A stretch of 51,732 nucleotides of DNA from JAVBPR01 sp031549485 (GTDB lineage: Bacteria > Bacillota > Clostridia > Oscillospirales > Feifaniaceae), in the NCBI GenBank assembly GCA_031549485.1, contig JAVBPR010000020.1, positions 1-51,732 of the forward strand. The letters run 5' to 3'. Both the position numbers and the translations under genes were made by a program. Below are positions 7,881 through 16,042 of this stretch, piece by piece (the stretch's first letter is position 1; every line of letters starts with the position of its first letter). The notes below the pieces were generated by a model. It saw only the letters and a list, made by a program, of their open reading frames with translations. It was not told where the DNA came from and did not search any database.

Positions 7881-8333
7881 TCACACCGTCCAATCGTTTT
7901 CTTCTTTATATGCTATCGCTTGCTTAATAATATCTTTCAGCGTCAGGCAGATGAGCCCCATAAGCGCGAACGCGACAACAAGCACAATAGCGGTGACCGA
8001 AAAATACCAAATCGCTTTGACGATATATATAATGGAAATCAACATACATGCGACCGAAATTTTTCGAAGGCAGCCGACGTTTTTTACTATAAACGGATCG
8101 CCGCCCGAAATGCTTTTAAATATTTTTTTCAGCTGCCACATTATGTAAATGGCGCATATTCCCGACAAAAATAAAATCGCCGCATAAAACAGCATTTCAT
8201 TATCTCCAAGGCCGTAATATGTCCGCCACATTTTCGCGAAAGGAATTATAAAGATAAACGCGAGTATCCCGCCGTAAAATAATATATCGACAACAATTTT
8301 GGTAAGGCGGTGAATAGAAGAATTTATTTTCAT
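7881..8333 (-). CDS. DUF2975 family membrane protein
   Basis: 150 residues with four hydrophobic helices and the central GGDPFIVKNVGCLRKIS motif that marks DUF2975. Start chosen at the ATG 8331-8333 because AGGAGGG sits at the proper distance upstream and because the longer open frame would run through the promoter. First gene of the operon DUF2975, XRE, DUF4173, phosphoesterase. Role unknown; the DUF2975-XRE pair suggests regulation from the membrane. Confidence 0.82.
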   Translation of the reverse strand: MKINSSIHRLTKIVVDILFYGGILAFIFIIPFAKMWRTYYGLGDNEMLFYAAILFLSGICAIYIMWQLKKIFKSISGGDPFIVKNVGCLRKISVACMLISIIYIVKAIWYFSVTAIVLVVAFALMGLICLTLKDIIKQAIAYKEENDWTV

Positions 8334-8352
8334 CTTGCCCTCCTTTTTTATG

Positions 8353-8381
8353 ACTTTACCACACAAGTTATTGTTTGTAAA
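8353..8381 (-). promoter_or_regulatory. Promoter of the DUF2975-XRE operon
   Basis: Minus strand TTTACA (8376-8381), 17 bases, TAAAGT (8353-8358); the ribosome site AGGAGGG and ATG follow within 25 bases. Confidence 0.65.
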
Positions 8382-8412
8382 TATTTTTTTATCGAAAAAC
8401 GATAAATTGTCG

Positions 8413-8445
8413 AAAAAACAGGCGCCCGGCAAAGCCGAGCGCCTG
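8413..8445 (-). terminator. Intrinsic terminator of the efp operon
   Basis: CAGGCGC/GCGCCTG (8419-8425 with 8439-8445) continued by CGGC/GCCG after one mismatch, loop AAA; on the minus strand it is followed by six T. Confidence 0.8.
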
Positions 8446-8459
8446 TAATTATTTTTATA

Positions 8460-8855
8460 TTACTTGCAATCTTCGCAACCGCAATCGCAGTCGTCTATAA
8501 GGTCATCGAGATCAAATTCAAGGTCTTCGCCGCATACCGGGCAAACGACCTGTCCTTCTTCTGCGAGGTCCTCATCGATATTGATGATTTCGCCGCATTC
8601 CGGACATTCGATTTCATAAAAATCTTCTTCGTCATAAGCAATTTTTTCGACCTCGGCGAGGTCTGCATCAATTTCATCTGCGAGCTCAAACATCTCATCA
8701 ACGTCGTCTTCAAGCAAGGTGACCGATTCGGCCATCTCGTCAAGAACATCGATAATAGCTTTGAAAAGTTTGCCCTCCGGTGTGGTATCCGCGATTGAAA
8801 GCCCGTCCATCAAGCCTTTAAGATAGGAAACTCTTTCGGTTAAATTCATATCCAT
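8460..8855 (-). CDS. CD1247-type protein with acidic coiled region and zinc ribbon
   Basis: 131 residues, strongly acidic. The N-terminal part (LTERVSYLKGLMDGL, then IIDVLDEMAES and a Glu/Asp-rich helix) matches the CD1247 N-terminal domain found in Clostridia; the C-terminal part has ECPECGEI and VCPVCGEDLEF, a two-knuckle zinc ribbon, followed by a Cys/Asp-rich end (DCDCGCEDCK) that could bind another metal ion. Function is unknown. It follows efp by five bases and ends at a terminator, so it is co-transcribed with efp. Confidence 0.78.
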   Translation of the reverse strand: MDMNLTERVSYLKGLMDGLSIADTTPEGKLFKAIIDVLDEMAESVTLLEDDVDEMFELADEIDADLAEVEKIAYDEEDFYEIECPECGEIINIDEDLAEEGQVVCPVCGEDLEFDLDDLIDDCDCGCEDCK

Positions 8856-8860
8856 TATTC

Positions 8861-9418
8861 TTACGCCCTTTCCAAATATTCGCCCGTGCGGGTGTCGATT
8901 CTGATTTTTTCGCCCTCTTCGATAAAGAGCGGAACTCTGATTTCTGCGCCGGTTTCAACCTTTGCGGGTTTGTATGTGTTTGTTGTTGTGTCGCCTTTGA
9001 ACCCCGGCTCTGTCTCGGTGATGACAAGTTCGACAAAAAGCGGCGGCTCTATGCCGAAAACGCTGCCTTTATACGAAAGAATTTTGCAGATTTCATTTTC
9101 TTTGATAAATCTGAAGCTGTCGTCTGTGATGCTTTTGTTTATCGGCTGCTGCTCGTATGTTTCCTGATCCATAAAATAAAGCAGATCGCCTTCCGCGTAG
9201 AGATACTCCATATTTTTGCGCTCGACATAAGCTATCGGGAATTTGTCGCTCGGGTTATATGTTCTTTCAACAACGCCGCCGGTAATAACGTTCCTGGTTT
9301 TTGTTCTTACAAACGCCGCGCCTTTTCCCGGCTTGACATGCTGAAATTCGATAATCTGCAAAACCTGGCCGTCCTGCTCAAAGGTCGCGCCGTTCCTAAA
9401 ATCGCCAGCAGATAACAT
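8861..9418 (-). CDS. efp: Translation elongation factor P
   Basis: 185 residues with the three beta-barrel domains of EF-P. It enters the ribosomal E site to relieve stalling at polyproline. The loop KPGKGAAF places Lys32 at the position that is modified in other bacteria. A Lys rather than Arg here fits the Bacillus 5-aminopentanol route, and ymfF/ymfH homologues are present at 36776-39279. CGGAGG precedes the ATG. First gene of a two-gene operon. Confidence 0.96.
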   Translation of the reverse strand: MLSAGDFRNGATFEQDGQVLQIIEFQHVKPGKGAAFVRTKTRNVITGGVVERTYNPSDKFPIAYVERKNMEYLYAEGDLLYFMDQETYEQQPINKSITDDSFRFIKENEICKILSYKGSVFGIEPPLFVELVITETEPGFKGDTTTNTYKPAKVETGAEIRVPLFIEEGEKIRIDTRTGEYLERA

Positions 9419-9455
9419 AATATTTATCCTCCGTTATTTTCCTTTTTTCATATAC

Positions 9456-9490
9456 ATTATATTTTACCCCATACGCATATATAAAATCAA
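9456..9490 (-). promoter_or_regulatory. efp promoter region
   Basis: Two overlapping readings on the minus strand: TTGATT (9485-9490), 18 bases, TAAAAT (9461-9466); or TTTATA, 18 bases, TATAAT (9456-9461). Either gives a leader of about 30-40 bases. Confidence 0.6.
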
Positions 9491-9541
9491 TGATTTTTTA
9501 TCACAAATGATTATACTTACTACATGCCAGTTAAAAAATAA

Positions 9542-9570
9542 TTTACAATCATTCCGCATTATGTTACAAT
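9542..9570 (+). promoter_or_regulatory. Promoter of the two-gene membrane operon
   Basis: TTTACA (9542-9547), 17 bases, TACAAT (9565-9570), followed at 9590-9597 by the ribosome site AAAGGAGG. Confidence 0.7.
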
Positions 9571-9603
9571 TTTTATGAAATTTTTTGGAAAGGAGGAATT
9601 ATA

Positions 9604-10044
9604 ATGACAGAATTTAAAAGCAGTTCTTTTGTCATTGTAAAAAACTTGCTTTATGCTGTTTTTGGGGGAGCAGCGGCAGTTTTTATCGCGCATATCTGGC
9701 TTAATTTTACCTACTCGATAATTATTGGTTCCGCACTTTGCCTTATTCTTGCCTATTTCGCGCTTTTTGGGGATAATCTTCGCGCCGTTATCGACGGCGA
9801 TGAGCTTATTGTTTATCGGGGAAAAAAGGAAAAATACCGTTTCACTATCTCGCAGTGCCATTTTCATTCGCGCATGGTCACGAAGAGCGGCGATTCGGAT
9901 TGCCACCTAACAATCACTTCACCTGACGGTTCCAGTCAAACGGTCGATTTCAGCATGCTCGGCGCTTCGCGTTATTATCGGTTCTTGGACGCGCTTGGCT
10001 TTAATGATGAAACACAAACGCTGGAAACAACAAAAAAACAATAA
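9604..10044 (+). CDS. Unknown membrane protein, two helices and a soluble C-terminal domain
   Basis: 146 residues. Two hydrophobic segments (about 9-31 and 36-55) are followed by a beta-rich domain (IDGDELIVYRGKKEKYRFTI, then HLTITSPDGSSQTVDFSML) whose layout recalls bacterial PH-like domains; this is only a resemblance. AAAGGAGG is well placed upstream. I do not recognise the family. Co-transcribed with the next gene. Confidence 0.7.
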   Translation: MTEFKSSSFVIVKNLLYAVFGGAAAVFIAHIWLNFTYSIIIGSALCLILAYFALFGDNLRAVIDGDELIVYRGKKEKYRFTISQCHFHSRMVTKSGDSDCHLTITSPDGSSQTVDFSMLGASRYYRFLDALGFNDETQTLETTKKQ

Positions 10045-10066
10045 TTTAAAAGGGGTATTTTTTTAA

Positions 10067-10516
10067 ATGGACGCAATCAAAAACTTATTTTCCGGCCCGA
10101 CCGGCTGGTATTTTATCGTTATCGGTGCAGTTATAATAATCTACGGCATTTTTATGATTATACATATGTCGAACAAAAAGAAGAAAAACGACGCTTTTGA
10201 ATCCGAACATCCGGAAGCCGCAAAAGTTTATTTAAAACAGGGTATGGACGGAATCTATTCGACATCTATAACGGTATTCACCGTTAACGGCGTTGCCACA
10301 CACACTTTTTACAAAGGCACAAAATCAGGCTTTTACCTTCTTCCCGGCGAAAGCGAAATTCAGGTTCAGGCAGGCTATTCGCGTCCCGGCGTTATGTATA
10401 AAAACGTCACTACGACGGTCGGTCCGCTCATGCTGAAAGTTACCGCAGAGGCGCAAAAATCTTACACCATCAGCCTTAATCGCAAAGAAAACAAATTCGA
10501 ATTCACCGAGGAATAA
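10067..10516 (+). CDS. Unknown protein with one membrane helix and a beta-rich domain
   Basis: 149 residues: one transmembrane segment (about 15-33) followed by a basic KKKKND stop-transfer and a beta-rich domain. The sequence YLLPGESEIQVQAGYSRPG, followed by regular alternation, looks like a carbohydrate-binding or PEGA/DUF2846-like sandwich, but no family is recognised with confidence. Follows the previous gene by 22 bases with AAAAGGGG as ribosome site and ends at an intrinsic terminator. Confidence 0.68.
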   Translation: MDAIKNLFSGPTGWYFIVIGAVIIIYGIFMIIHMSNKKKKNDAFESEHPEAAKVYLKQGMDGIYSTSITVFTVNGVATHTFYKGTKSGFYLLPGESEIQVQAGYSRPGVMYKNVTTTVGPLMLKVTAEAQKSYTISLNRKENKFEFTEE

Positions 10517-10528
10517 TTTTTATAAATC

Positions 10529-10562
10529 AAAACCGCGCTGCCCCTTTGGGCAGCGCGGTTTT
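10529..10562. terminator. Bidirectional intrinsic terminator
   Basis: Perfect 15-bp GC-rich stem (10529-10543 with 10548-10562, loop CTTT) between the convergent membrane operon and peptidase gene. Confidence 0.87.
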
Positions 10563-11618
10563 TTATAGTATAATCAAATCTTTCGGAAACGAGGTTAAGT
10601 TTTCATATCCATTTTCAGTCACAAGCACCATATCCTCGATTCGGACGCCGAACTCCCCTGAAAGATAAACGCCCGGCTCGACCGTAATCACACAGCCGCT
10701 TTTGATTTTTTCTTCACATCCCTGCGAAAAACTGGGCGCTTCGTGAACCTCAAGCCCAAGGCTGTGCCCCAGCCCGTGCCCGAATTCTTTTTTATAACCG
10801 TTTTCCGCCAAAAAGTCTCTCGAAGCGCGGTCGACTTCTTTTCCTATCACGTCTACTTTAATTGCCTTTTTCGCCTCGTCTTGAGACATTCTCACAAGCT
10901 CATAAACCTGCCTCATTTTTTGCGTCGGCTCACCGAAAGCAACCGTTCTTGTCATATCCGAGCCGTAATTTTCAATTTTCGCACCGAAGTCGAAAAGAAT
11001 AAAATCCCCTTTTTCGACCTTGCGCTCACCCGGGACGCCGTGCGGCATCGAGGTGTTTTCTCCGGCAAGAACTATCGTTTTGAAAAACTCGTCGTCCGCG
11101 CCGTTTTCTTTCATTCTCGAAACGAGGAAATCCGCGAGTTCTTTCTCGCTTATTCCCTCTTTTATAATTTTCAAAGTTTCAAAAAGCGATTTTTCGGCTA
11201 TCCTTTGCGCCGTTTTGATTGCTTCTATTTCAAGCGGTTCTTTTACCGCGCGGATTTTTTCAATCAAATCTCCGATAGGCACAAAACTGACCGACCTATA
11301 TTTTTCTTTCAGCTTTTGAAGTTCAAAAACGGTTACTTTTCTATCCTCAAAGCCGAGCGATTTTATCTTTTCCGATTTTAATATATCGCCTATTTTCGTC
11401 TCGGCGCTGTCGAAAATTTCAAAAAAGCCGGCCTCTTTTTTCACCCTTTCATAATATCTGAAATCGGTGAAAAAAAAGGCTTTTTCTTTTGTTATCAGAA
11501 TCACGCCCGCCGAGGTGTCCGCGCCGCTCAAATAAAGCCGCGAGATATGCGAGGTGATAAAAAGCGCGTCGCAGCTGCGTGGCATCGCTTCGCGGGCTTT
11601 AATTATCCTATTTTGCAT
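10563..11618 (-). CDS. Xaa-Pro aminopeptidase/dipeptidase, M24 family
   Basis: 351 residues from the chosen start: a creatinase-like N-terminal domain (to about residue 125) and a pita-bread catalytic domain. The five metal ligands are visible: FDFGAK and GSDMTRT (two Asp), GHGLGHSLGLEVHEAP (His), VITVEPGVYL (Glu) and GVRIEDMVLV (Glu). It cleaves N-terminal residues before proline. I chose the ATG at 11618 because AAGGA lies seven bases upstream; an ATG five codons earlier would place the ribosome site inside the gene. It overlaps the end of the endonuclease-IV-like gene by 11 bases. In Bacillus a homologue (yqhT) lies next to efp, as here. Confidence 0.9.
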   Translation of the reverse strand: MQNRIIKAREAMPRSCDALFITSHISRLYLSGADTSAGVILITKEKAFFFTDFRYYERVKKEAGFFEIFDSAETKIGDILKSEKIKSLGFEDRKVTVFELQKLKEKYRSVSFVPIGDLIEKIRAVKEPLEIEAIKTAQRIAEKSLFETLKIIKEGISEKELADFLVSRMKENGADDEFFKTIVLAGENTSMPHGVPGERKVEKGDFILFDFGAKIENYGSDMTRTVAFGEPTQKMRQVYELVRMSQDEAKKAIKVDVIGKEVDRASRDFLAENGYKKEFGHGLGHSLGLEVHEAPSFSQGCEEKIKSGCVITVEPGVYLSGEFGVRIEDMVLVTENGYENLTSFPKDLIIL

Positions 11619-12470
11619 TGATTTTTCCTTCAAAACATTTTTTCATAAAAACCGCGTCCGCCCCCTGCGTTCCGCGGGATTCGCAAATTACGGTCGGGGT
11701 CATTTTGTATTTTGCAAAAACTTCTGCAAGCGGCGGAAATTCCGGACCGAATACTCTGTCTTCAAAAGTGAGATGCCGCTTTTCCCCTGCATCGGTAAAT
11801 TCGATTTTCGAAAAATGGCAGTGAAGCGATTTTATTTTTTCCTCGCCGAGCTTTTCCATCGCCGAGTAAATGATTTTTCATAATCCTCTGCCGTTTTCAG
11901 CCCGCCGCCGGTGCGCGCATTGAGATGCCCGAAATCGACGCACGGGATAAAAAGCGGCGAAAGGGTGCAAAGCTCAAGCACTTCGGAGAGCGTTCCGAGC
12001 TGGTTTATTTTGCCCATAGTTTCGATACAAAGAAAAATATCGCCGTAACCCTCTTTATCCATCTCCGAAAGAATATGCCGCAATGTGTCTTTTGCGAGAA
12101 CTGTCGCTTCTTCCCTCGAGATTTTTCCCGCAGAGCCGCAGTGGACGACGATTCTGTCCGCCCCCATCGCCCGCGAAACCTTAAGGCTTTGCAAAACATA
12201 TTTCGCGCTGCCGAGCCTTTTTTCTTCGTCAATGCTCGAAAGCGAAATATAATACGGCGCGTGAAGCGAAAGCGCGATGCCGCTTTCTTTAGCGATTTTT
12301 CCAAACGCCGCCGCTTTTTCGGACGAAATGCGAACGCCGTTGCCCGCCTGGTATTCATAAGCATTAAGCCCGATTTTATTTAAATATTCGGGAATTTGCT
12401 CTGTGCTTTTATAGTTTTCGTGAAAATAGTCGTCTCCGCCCGCCGGGCCGAATCTCGCAATATTTCGCAT
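11608..12470 (-). pseudogene. Endonuclease-IV-like TIM-barrel protein, disrupted by a one-base deletion
   Basis: Two frames together give an intact protein of about 287 residues: MRNIARFGPAGGDDYF to GGGLKTAEDYE in one frame (to about 11875) and the continuation IIYSAMEKLGEEKIKSLH in the other, to the stop at 11608. The break is at a run of five A on the minus strand (plus-strand TTTTT at 11874-11878), where a sixth A would restore the frame. All usual metal ligands of the AP endonuclease 2 superfamily are present: LHAPYY, VVHCG, IETMG, CVDFGHLN, SLHCHFS and CESRG. Relatives are annotated as deoxyribonuclease IV or sugar-phosphate isomerase-like. The A run makes a sequencing or assembly error as likely as real inactivation. 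AGAGGA precedes the ATG. Confidence 0.85.
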
Positions 12471-12472
12471 AA

Positions 12473-12955
12473 TTATCCTCTTCTTACAAAACGCTCGAGC
12501 CCTCTTTTTGCTTTTACAAAAGCGGGCTCGCACGGATCGAACGGCTCGGTCAAAATGGTTTTGAAGCCGAATCTGTTCCCGCCGTAAATATCGGTAAAAA
12601 TCTGGTCGCCAATTACCGCAACCTTTTCTTTCGGCAGCCCGAGCTTGCCCTGTGCCCACAAAAAACCTTTTCCCCGCGGTTTCATGCTTCTTGTCATCGC
12701 CTCTATTCCGAGCTTTTCGGCATATGCGCTGATTCTCGGCCCTGCGCCGTTTGACAAAATCACCGCGGCAACGCCCGCTTTTTTGAGCGAGCCGATAAAA
12801 TTCAGCGTTTTTTCCTCCGGCTCTTTGCAGGAATAAAGGCAAAGGGTGTTATCAACATCAAGGACAACGCCGAAAATCCCTCTTTTAATCAAAAAATCAG
12901 GAGTAATATCATATATACTTTTTACAAAATAGGTCGGATTAAACAAATTTTTCAT
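12473..12955 (-). CDS. yqeG: YqeG family HAD IIIA phosphatase
   Basis: 160 residues, usual length for the family. HAD motifs: DVDNTL with Asp33/Asp35, LSNGAG, and Lys in KPRGKGF, and GDQIFTDIYGGN. Related to mitochondrial phosphatidylglycerophosphate phosphatase; the bacterial substrate is not established. In Bacillus yqeG heads a cluster with yqeH, aroE, yhbY, nadD, yqeK and rsfS. Here yqeH and aroE are absent and leuS plus rpsU separate it from the rest. It follows the rpsU terminator by only 16 bases, so it may rely on readthrough. Confidence 0.9.
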   Translation of the reverse strand: MKNLFNPTYFVKSIYDITPDFLIKRGIFGVVLDVDNTLCLYSCKEPEEKTLNFIGSLKKAGVAAVILSNGAGPRISAYAEKLGIEAMTRSMKPRGKGFLWAQGKLGLPKEKVAVIGDQIFTDIYGGNRFGFKTILTEPFDPCEPAFVKAKRGLERFVRRG

Positions 12956-12971
12956 AAATCCCCGTTAAAAT

Positions 12972-12999
12972 AAACCCTCAAGCAAACGCTTGAGGGTTT
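12972..12999 (-). terminator. Terminator-like hairpin after rpsU
   Basis: Perfect 12-bp stem (12972-12983 with 12988-12999, loop AAAC); on the minus strand followed by TTTATTTT. Partial readthrough into yqeG is likely. Confidence 0.75.
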
Positions 13000-13004
13000 G
13001 TGTG

Positions 13005-13181
13005 TTATTTAAACTTACGCTTTCTCGCAGCTTCGCTTTTCTTTTTGCGCTTAACGCTGGGTTTCTCGTAATGCTCTCTTTTACGAAGTTCTGAAAGCAC
13101 GCCCGATTTCGCGCACGAACGCTTGAATCTGCGCAATGCGCTGTCAAGTGTTTCGTTATCTTTAACTTTGATTTCCGACAT
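13005..13181 (-). CDS. rpsU: 30S ribosomal protein S21
   Basis: 58 residues starting MSEIKVKDNETLDSALRRFK and ending in the basic KRKKKSEAARKRKFK tail, the typical S21 pattern (first strand, RRFKR helix, REHYEKPS, Arg/Lys tail). The gene is shorter than most ORF cut-offs and a 60-codon frame at 12965-13147 is its shadow. GGGGAGGG lies before the ATG. It has its own strong promoter and terminator. S21 sits near the 16S 3' end and helps initiation. Confidence 0.93.
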   Translation of the reverse strand: MSEIKVKDNETLDSALRRFKRSCAKSGVLSELRKREHYEKPSVKRKKKSEAARKRKFK

Positions 13182-13231
13182 CTATATCCCTCCCCGCTTA
13201 TCGCAAAGGTATTTGCTGTAATTCAAAGAGT

Positions 13232-13260
13232 ATTATAACAAATCGCGTTTATATAGTCAA
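13232..13260 (-). promoter_or_regulatory. rpsU promoter
   Basis: Minus strand TTGACT (13255-13260), 17 bases, TATAAT (13232-13237): close to consensus, start near 13225. It lies directly after the leuS stop codon. Confidence 0.82.
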
Positions 13261-13263
13261 TTC

Positions 13264-15654
13264 TTATTTTGCGACAATATTTATCAGTTTTCCCTTGACA
13301 AAAATCTGTTTGACTATGCTAAGCCCCGAGAGCGCGGAAGCCGCCGCAGGCAGCTCTTTTGCCTTTGCCGAAACCTCGTCCTCCGAAGCATCAGCGGCGA
13401 CAACAACCGTTCCTCGCATCTTTCCGTTTATCTGCACCGCTATCGTAACTTCGTTATCAACAATCATCTTAGGATCATATTTCGGGAAGCTCTGCTTCGA
13501 AACCTCGCCGTCAAACCCGCACATGCTCCAAAGTTCCTCGGTGATATGCGGCGCGAACGGATTTAAGAGGCACAGGAAGGCTTTCATTTCCCGCCTGTCG
13601 ATTCTGTTTTTGTCGTAAACTTCATTTATAAGAGCCATCAGCGCGGCGATTGCCGTATTGAATTTGAGGCTTTCGATATCTTCGCCGACCTTTTTAATCG
13701 TCTTATGAAATTCTTTTCCGAGGCTGCCCTCTTCCTTGGTCAGCTTTTCGGCAAGCCCGAAAGTGCGGTCGAGAAACCGTTTGCAGCCTTTTATCGAGGT
13801 GCTCGACCACGGCGCGCTTTTTTCAAAATCGCCGATAAACATCTCGTAAAGGCGCATTGTGTCAGCGCCGTAACGCTCGATAATTTCATCGGGATTTACG
13901 ACATTTCCGCGCGATTTACTCATCTTTTCGCCGTTTTCGCCGAGAATCATGCCGTGGCTTGTTCTCTTGCTGTACGGTTCCGAAGTAGGCACCACGCCGA
14001 TGTCATATAAAAATTTATGCCAAAATCTCGAATAAAGCAGATGAAGCGTTGTATGTTCCATGCCGCCGTTATACCAATCGACCGGAGTCCAATATTCAAG
14101 CGCCTCGCGCGAAGCGAGAGCCTCATTGTTATGCGGATCGCAATAGCGCAGGAAATACCAGCTCGAGCCCGCCCATTGCGGCATCGTATCGGTCTCTCTT
14201 TGCGCCGGCGCACCGCACTTCGGGCAGGTAGTACTTACCCAGTCTTTAAGCGTTGCAAGCGGAGACTCACCGCTGTCGGTCGGCTCATACGAGGCAACTT
14301 CGGGAAGCTCGATCGGAAGCTCGCTCTCGGGCACCGGAACATGTCCGCAATGCGGACAATGAATAATCGGAATCGGCTCGCCCCAGTATCTTTGCCGCGA
14401 AAAAACCCAATCGCGGAGCTTATAATTCACCTTTGCTTCGCCGATTTTGTTTTCAGCTAAAAACTCGGTTATTTTTGCTTTCGCATCGTCGACCGAAAGC
14501 CCGTTTAGAAGCCCGCTGTTGACCATTGTTCCTGTTTCGCAATCGGTGAACGCTTCTTTTTCAATGTCGCCGCCGGCGACCACCTCGATAATGGGAAGGT
14601 CAAACTTTTTGGCGAATTCATAGTCTCGTGTATCGTGTGCCGGAACGGCCATAATCGCGCCTGTTCCGTAAGAATAAAGCACGTAATCCGAAATAAAAAT
14701 TGGGATTTCAGTGTTGCTTACCGGATTTATTGCCTTTATCCCTTTTAGCTCTACGCCCGTTTTTTCTTTTACAAGCTCGGTGCGCTCAAAATCGGATTTT
14801 CGCGCCGCTTTTTCTATGTACTCGTTTACCTCGCCTCTGTTTTCGAGCTCAAATTTTTCGATTATCGGATGCTCGGGCGCGATTACCATATATGTCGCGC
14901 CGAAAAGGGTGTCCGGCCTTGTCGTATAGACCTTAAGCTCGTCCCCCGAGGTTGTTTTAAAAACCACCTCTGCGCCGGTGCTTCTGCCAATCCAGTTCTT
15001 TTGCTGGATTTTTACCCTCTCGATATAGTCGACCGTGTCGAGGTCGTTAATAAGCCTTTCGGCGTATTCGGTGATTTTAAGCATCCACTGGCTTTTGACC
15101 TTACGGACCACTTCGCTTCCACAGCGCTCACATCCGCCGTTTACAACCTCTTCGTTTGCGAGAACGCATTTGCAGGAAACGCACCAGTTGACCGCCATTT
15201 CCTTTTTATAGGCAAGTCCGTTCTCAAAAAGTTTAAGGAAAATCCACTGCGTCCATTTATAATATTCGGGATCGGTCGTGTTGACCTCTCTTGACCAGTC
15301 AAAAGAAAGCCCGAGCGATTTAAGCTGCGATTTAAAGCGTGCAATATTTGTTTTTGTGACTTCTTTCGGGTGGATTTTGTTCTTTATCGCAAAGTTTTCG
15401 GTGGGAAGCCCGAAAGCGTCCCAGCCCATCGGATAAAGCACGTTATACCCGCCCATTCTCTTTTTCCTCGCCACGATATCAAGCGCAGTATAGGAACGCG
15501 GATGCCCGACATGAAGCCCCTGCCCCGAAGGATACGGAAACTCCACAAGCGCGTAAAACTTTTCTTTGTCGCTTCCGTTTTCCGCTTTAAAGGTTTCGTT
15601 TTCATCCCAATATTTTTGCCACTTTTTTTCTATCTTTTTAAAGTCATAATTCAT
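13264..15654 (-). CDS. leuS: Leucyl-tRNA synthetase
   Basis: 796 residues, a normal bacterial length. Class I signature HVGH at 48-51 (in YPSGQGLHVGHPRSY), the CP1 editing domain with TTRPDTLFGATY, the zinc-type Cys pairs (NWCVSCKCVL, CERCG, CPHCGH, CPKCGA), the EMHTT-like MEHTTLH and the KMSKS loop. C-terminal anticodon-binding and LeuRS tail domains are complete. The ATG overlaps the rsfS stop as ATGA, so it ends the long smc operon by coupling. Confidence 0.97.
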   Translation of the reverse strand: MNYDFKKIEKKWQKYWDENETFKAENGSDKEKFYALVEFPYPSGQGLHVGHPRSYTALDIVARKKRMGGYNVLYPMGWDAFGLPTENFAIKNKIHPKEVTKTNIARFKSQLKSLGLSFDWSREVNTTDPEYYKWTQWIFLKLFENGLAYKKEMAVNWCVSCKCVLANEEVVNGGCERCGSEVVRKVKSQWMLKITEYAERLINDLDTVDYIERVKIQQKNWIGRSTGAEVVFKTTSGDELKVYTTRPDTLFGATYMVIAPEHPIIEKFELENRGEVNEYIEKAARKSDFERTELVKEKTGVELKGIKAINPVSNTEIPIFISDYVLYSYGTGAIMAVPAHDTRDYEFAKKFDLPIIEVVAGGDIEKEAFTDCETGTMVNSGLLNGLSVDDAKAKITEFLAENKIGEAKVNYKLRDWVFSRQRYWGEPIPIIHCPHCGHVPVPESELPIELPEVASYEPTDSGESPLATLKDWVSTTCPKCGAPAQRETDTMPQWAGSSWYFLRYCDPHNNEALASREALEYWTPVDWYNGGMEHTTLHLLYSRFWHKFLYDIGVVPTSEPYSKRTSHGMILGENGEKMSKSRGNVVNPDEIIERYGADTMRLYEMFIGDFEKSAPWSSTSIKGCKRFLDRTFGLAEKLTKEEGSLGKEFHKTIKKVGEDIESLKFNTAIAALMALINEVYDKNRIDRREMKAFLCLLNPFAPHITEELWSMCGFDGEVSKQSFPKYDPKMIVDNEVTIAVQINGKMRGTVVVAADASEDEVSAKAKELPAAASALSGLSIVKQIFVKGKLINIVAK

Positions 15655-16031
15655 TCTTCGTCACTGCCTTTCGGAGAATTGCTTGTAAGAAAGTCGACCT
15701 TTTCCGCGTCGCTCCAAAGCCTTTCAAGGTTATAAAAATCGCGCATTTCTTTATAGAAAATATGGACGATTACGCTGTCATAGTCCATAAGAATCCAGCT
15801 TTCGCCGCGGTTTCCCTCGACATGGTGCGGCTCTATCCCCATTTTTGAAAGCTGCATCTCGACCTCGTCGGCAAGCGCGCGGACATGGGTGCTCGACATA
15901 CCGTTGCAGATAACAAAATATTCGGCTAGGCTGGTTAGCTCCACAACGTGCAGCAGCTCAACATTTTCCGCCTTTTTATCGTCGAGAAGCCCCGCGATTT
16001 TTTTTGCTATTTCGCTTGAAGTGTAATTCAT
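15651..16031 (-). CDS. rsfS: Ribosomal silencing factor RsfS
   Basis: 126 residues with the DUF143 pattern: LLDDKKAENVELLHV, FVICNGMSSTHVRALADEVE, SWILMDYDSVIVHIF and YNLERLW. It binds L14 and blocks subunit joining when nutrients are short. AAGGAGAA precedes the ATG. Lies in the conserved nadD-yqeK-rsfS order, here followed by leuS. Confidence 0.94.
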   Translation of the reverse strand: MNYTSSEIAKKIAGLLDDKKAENVELLHVVELTSLAEYFVICNGMSSTHVRALADEVEMQLSKMGIEPHHVEGNRGESWILMDYDSVIVHIFYKEMRDFYNLERLWSDAEKVDFLTSNSPKGSDEE

Positions 16032-16042
16032 CTTATTCTCCT

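Noticed and set aside
11860..11885. Programmed -1 frameshift in the endonuclease-IV-like gene
   Set aside because: The site is GAAAAATC without a canonical X XXY YYZ heptamer, and I saw no convincing stimulatory structure; an indel in an A run is simpler.
12965..13147. 60-codon minus-strand frame
   Set aside because: Wrong frame across rpsU; the S21 frame at 13005-13181 is clearly the real one.
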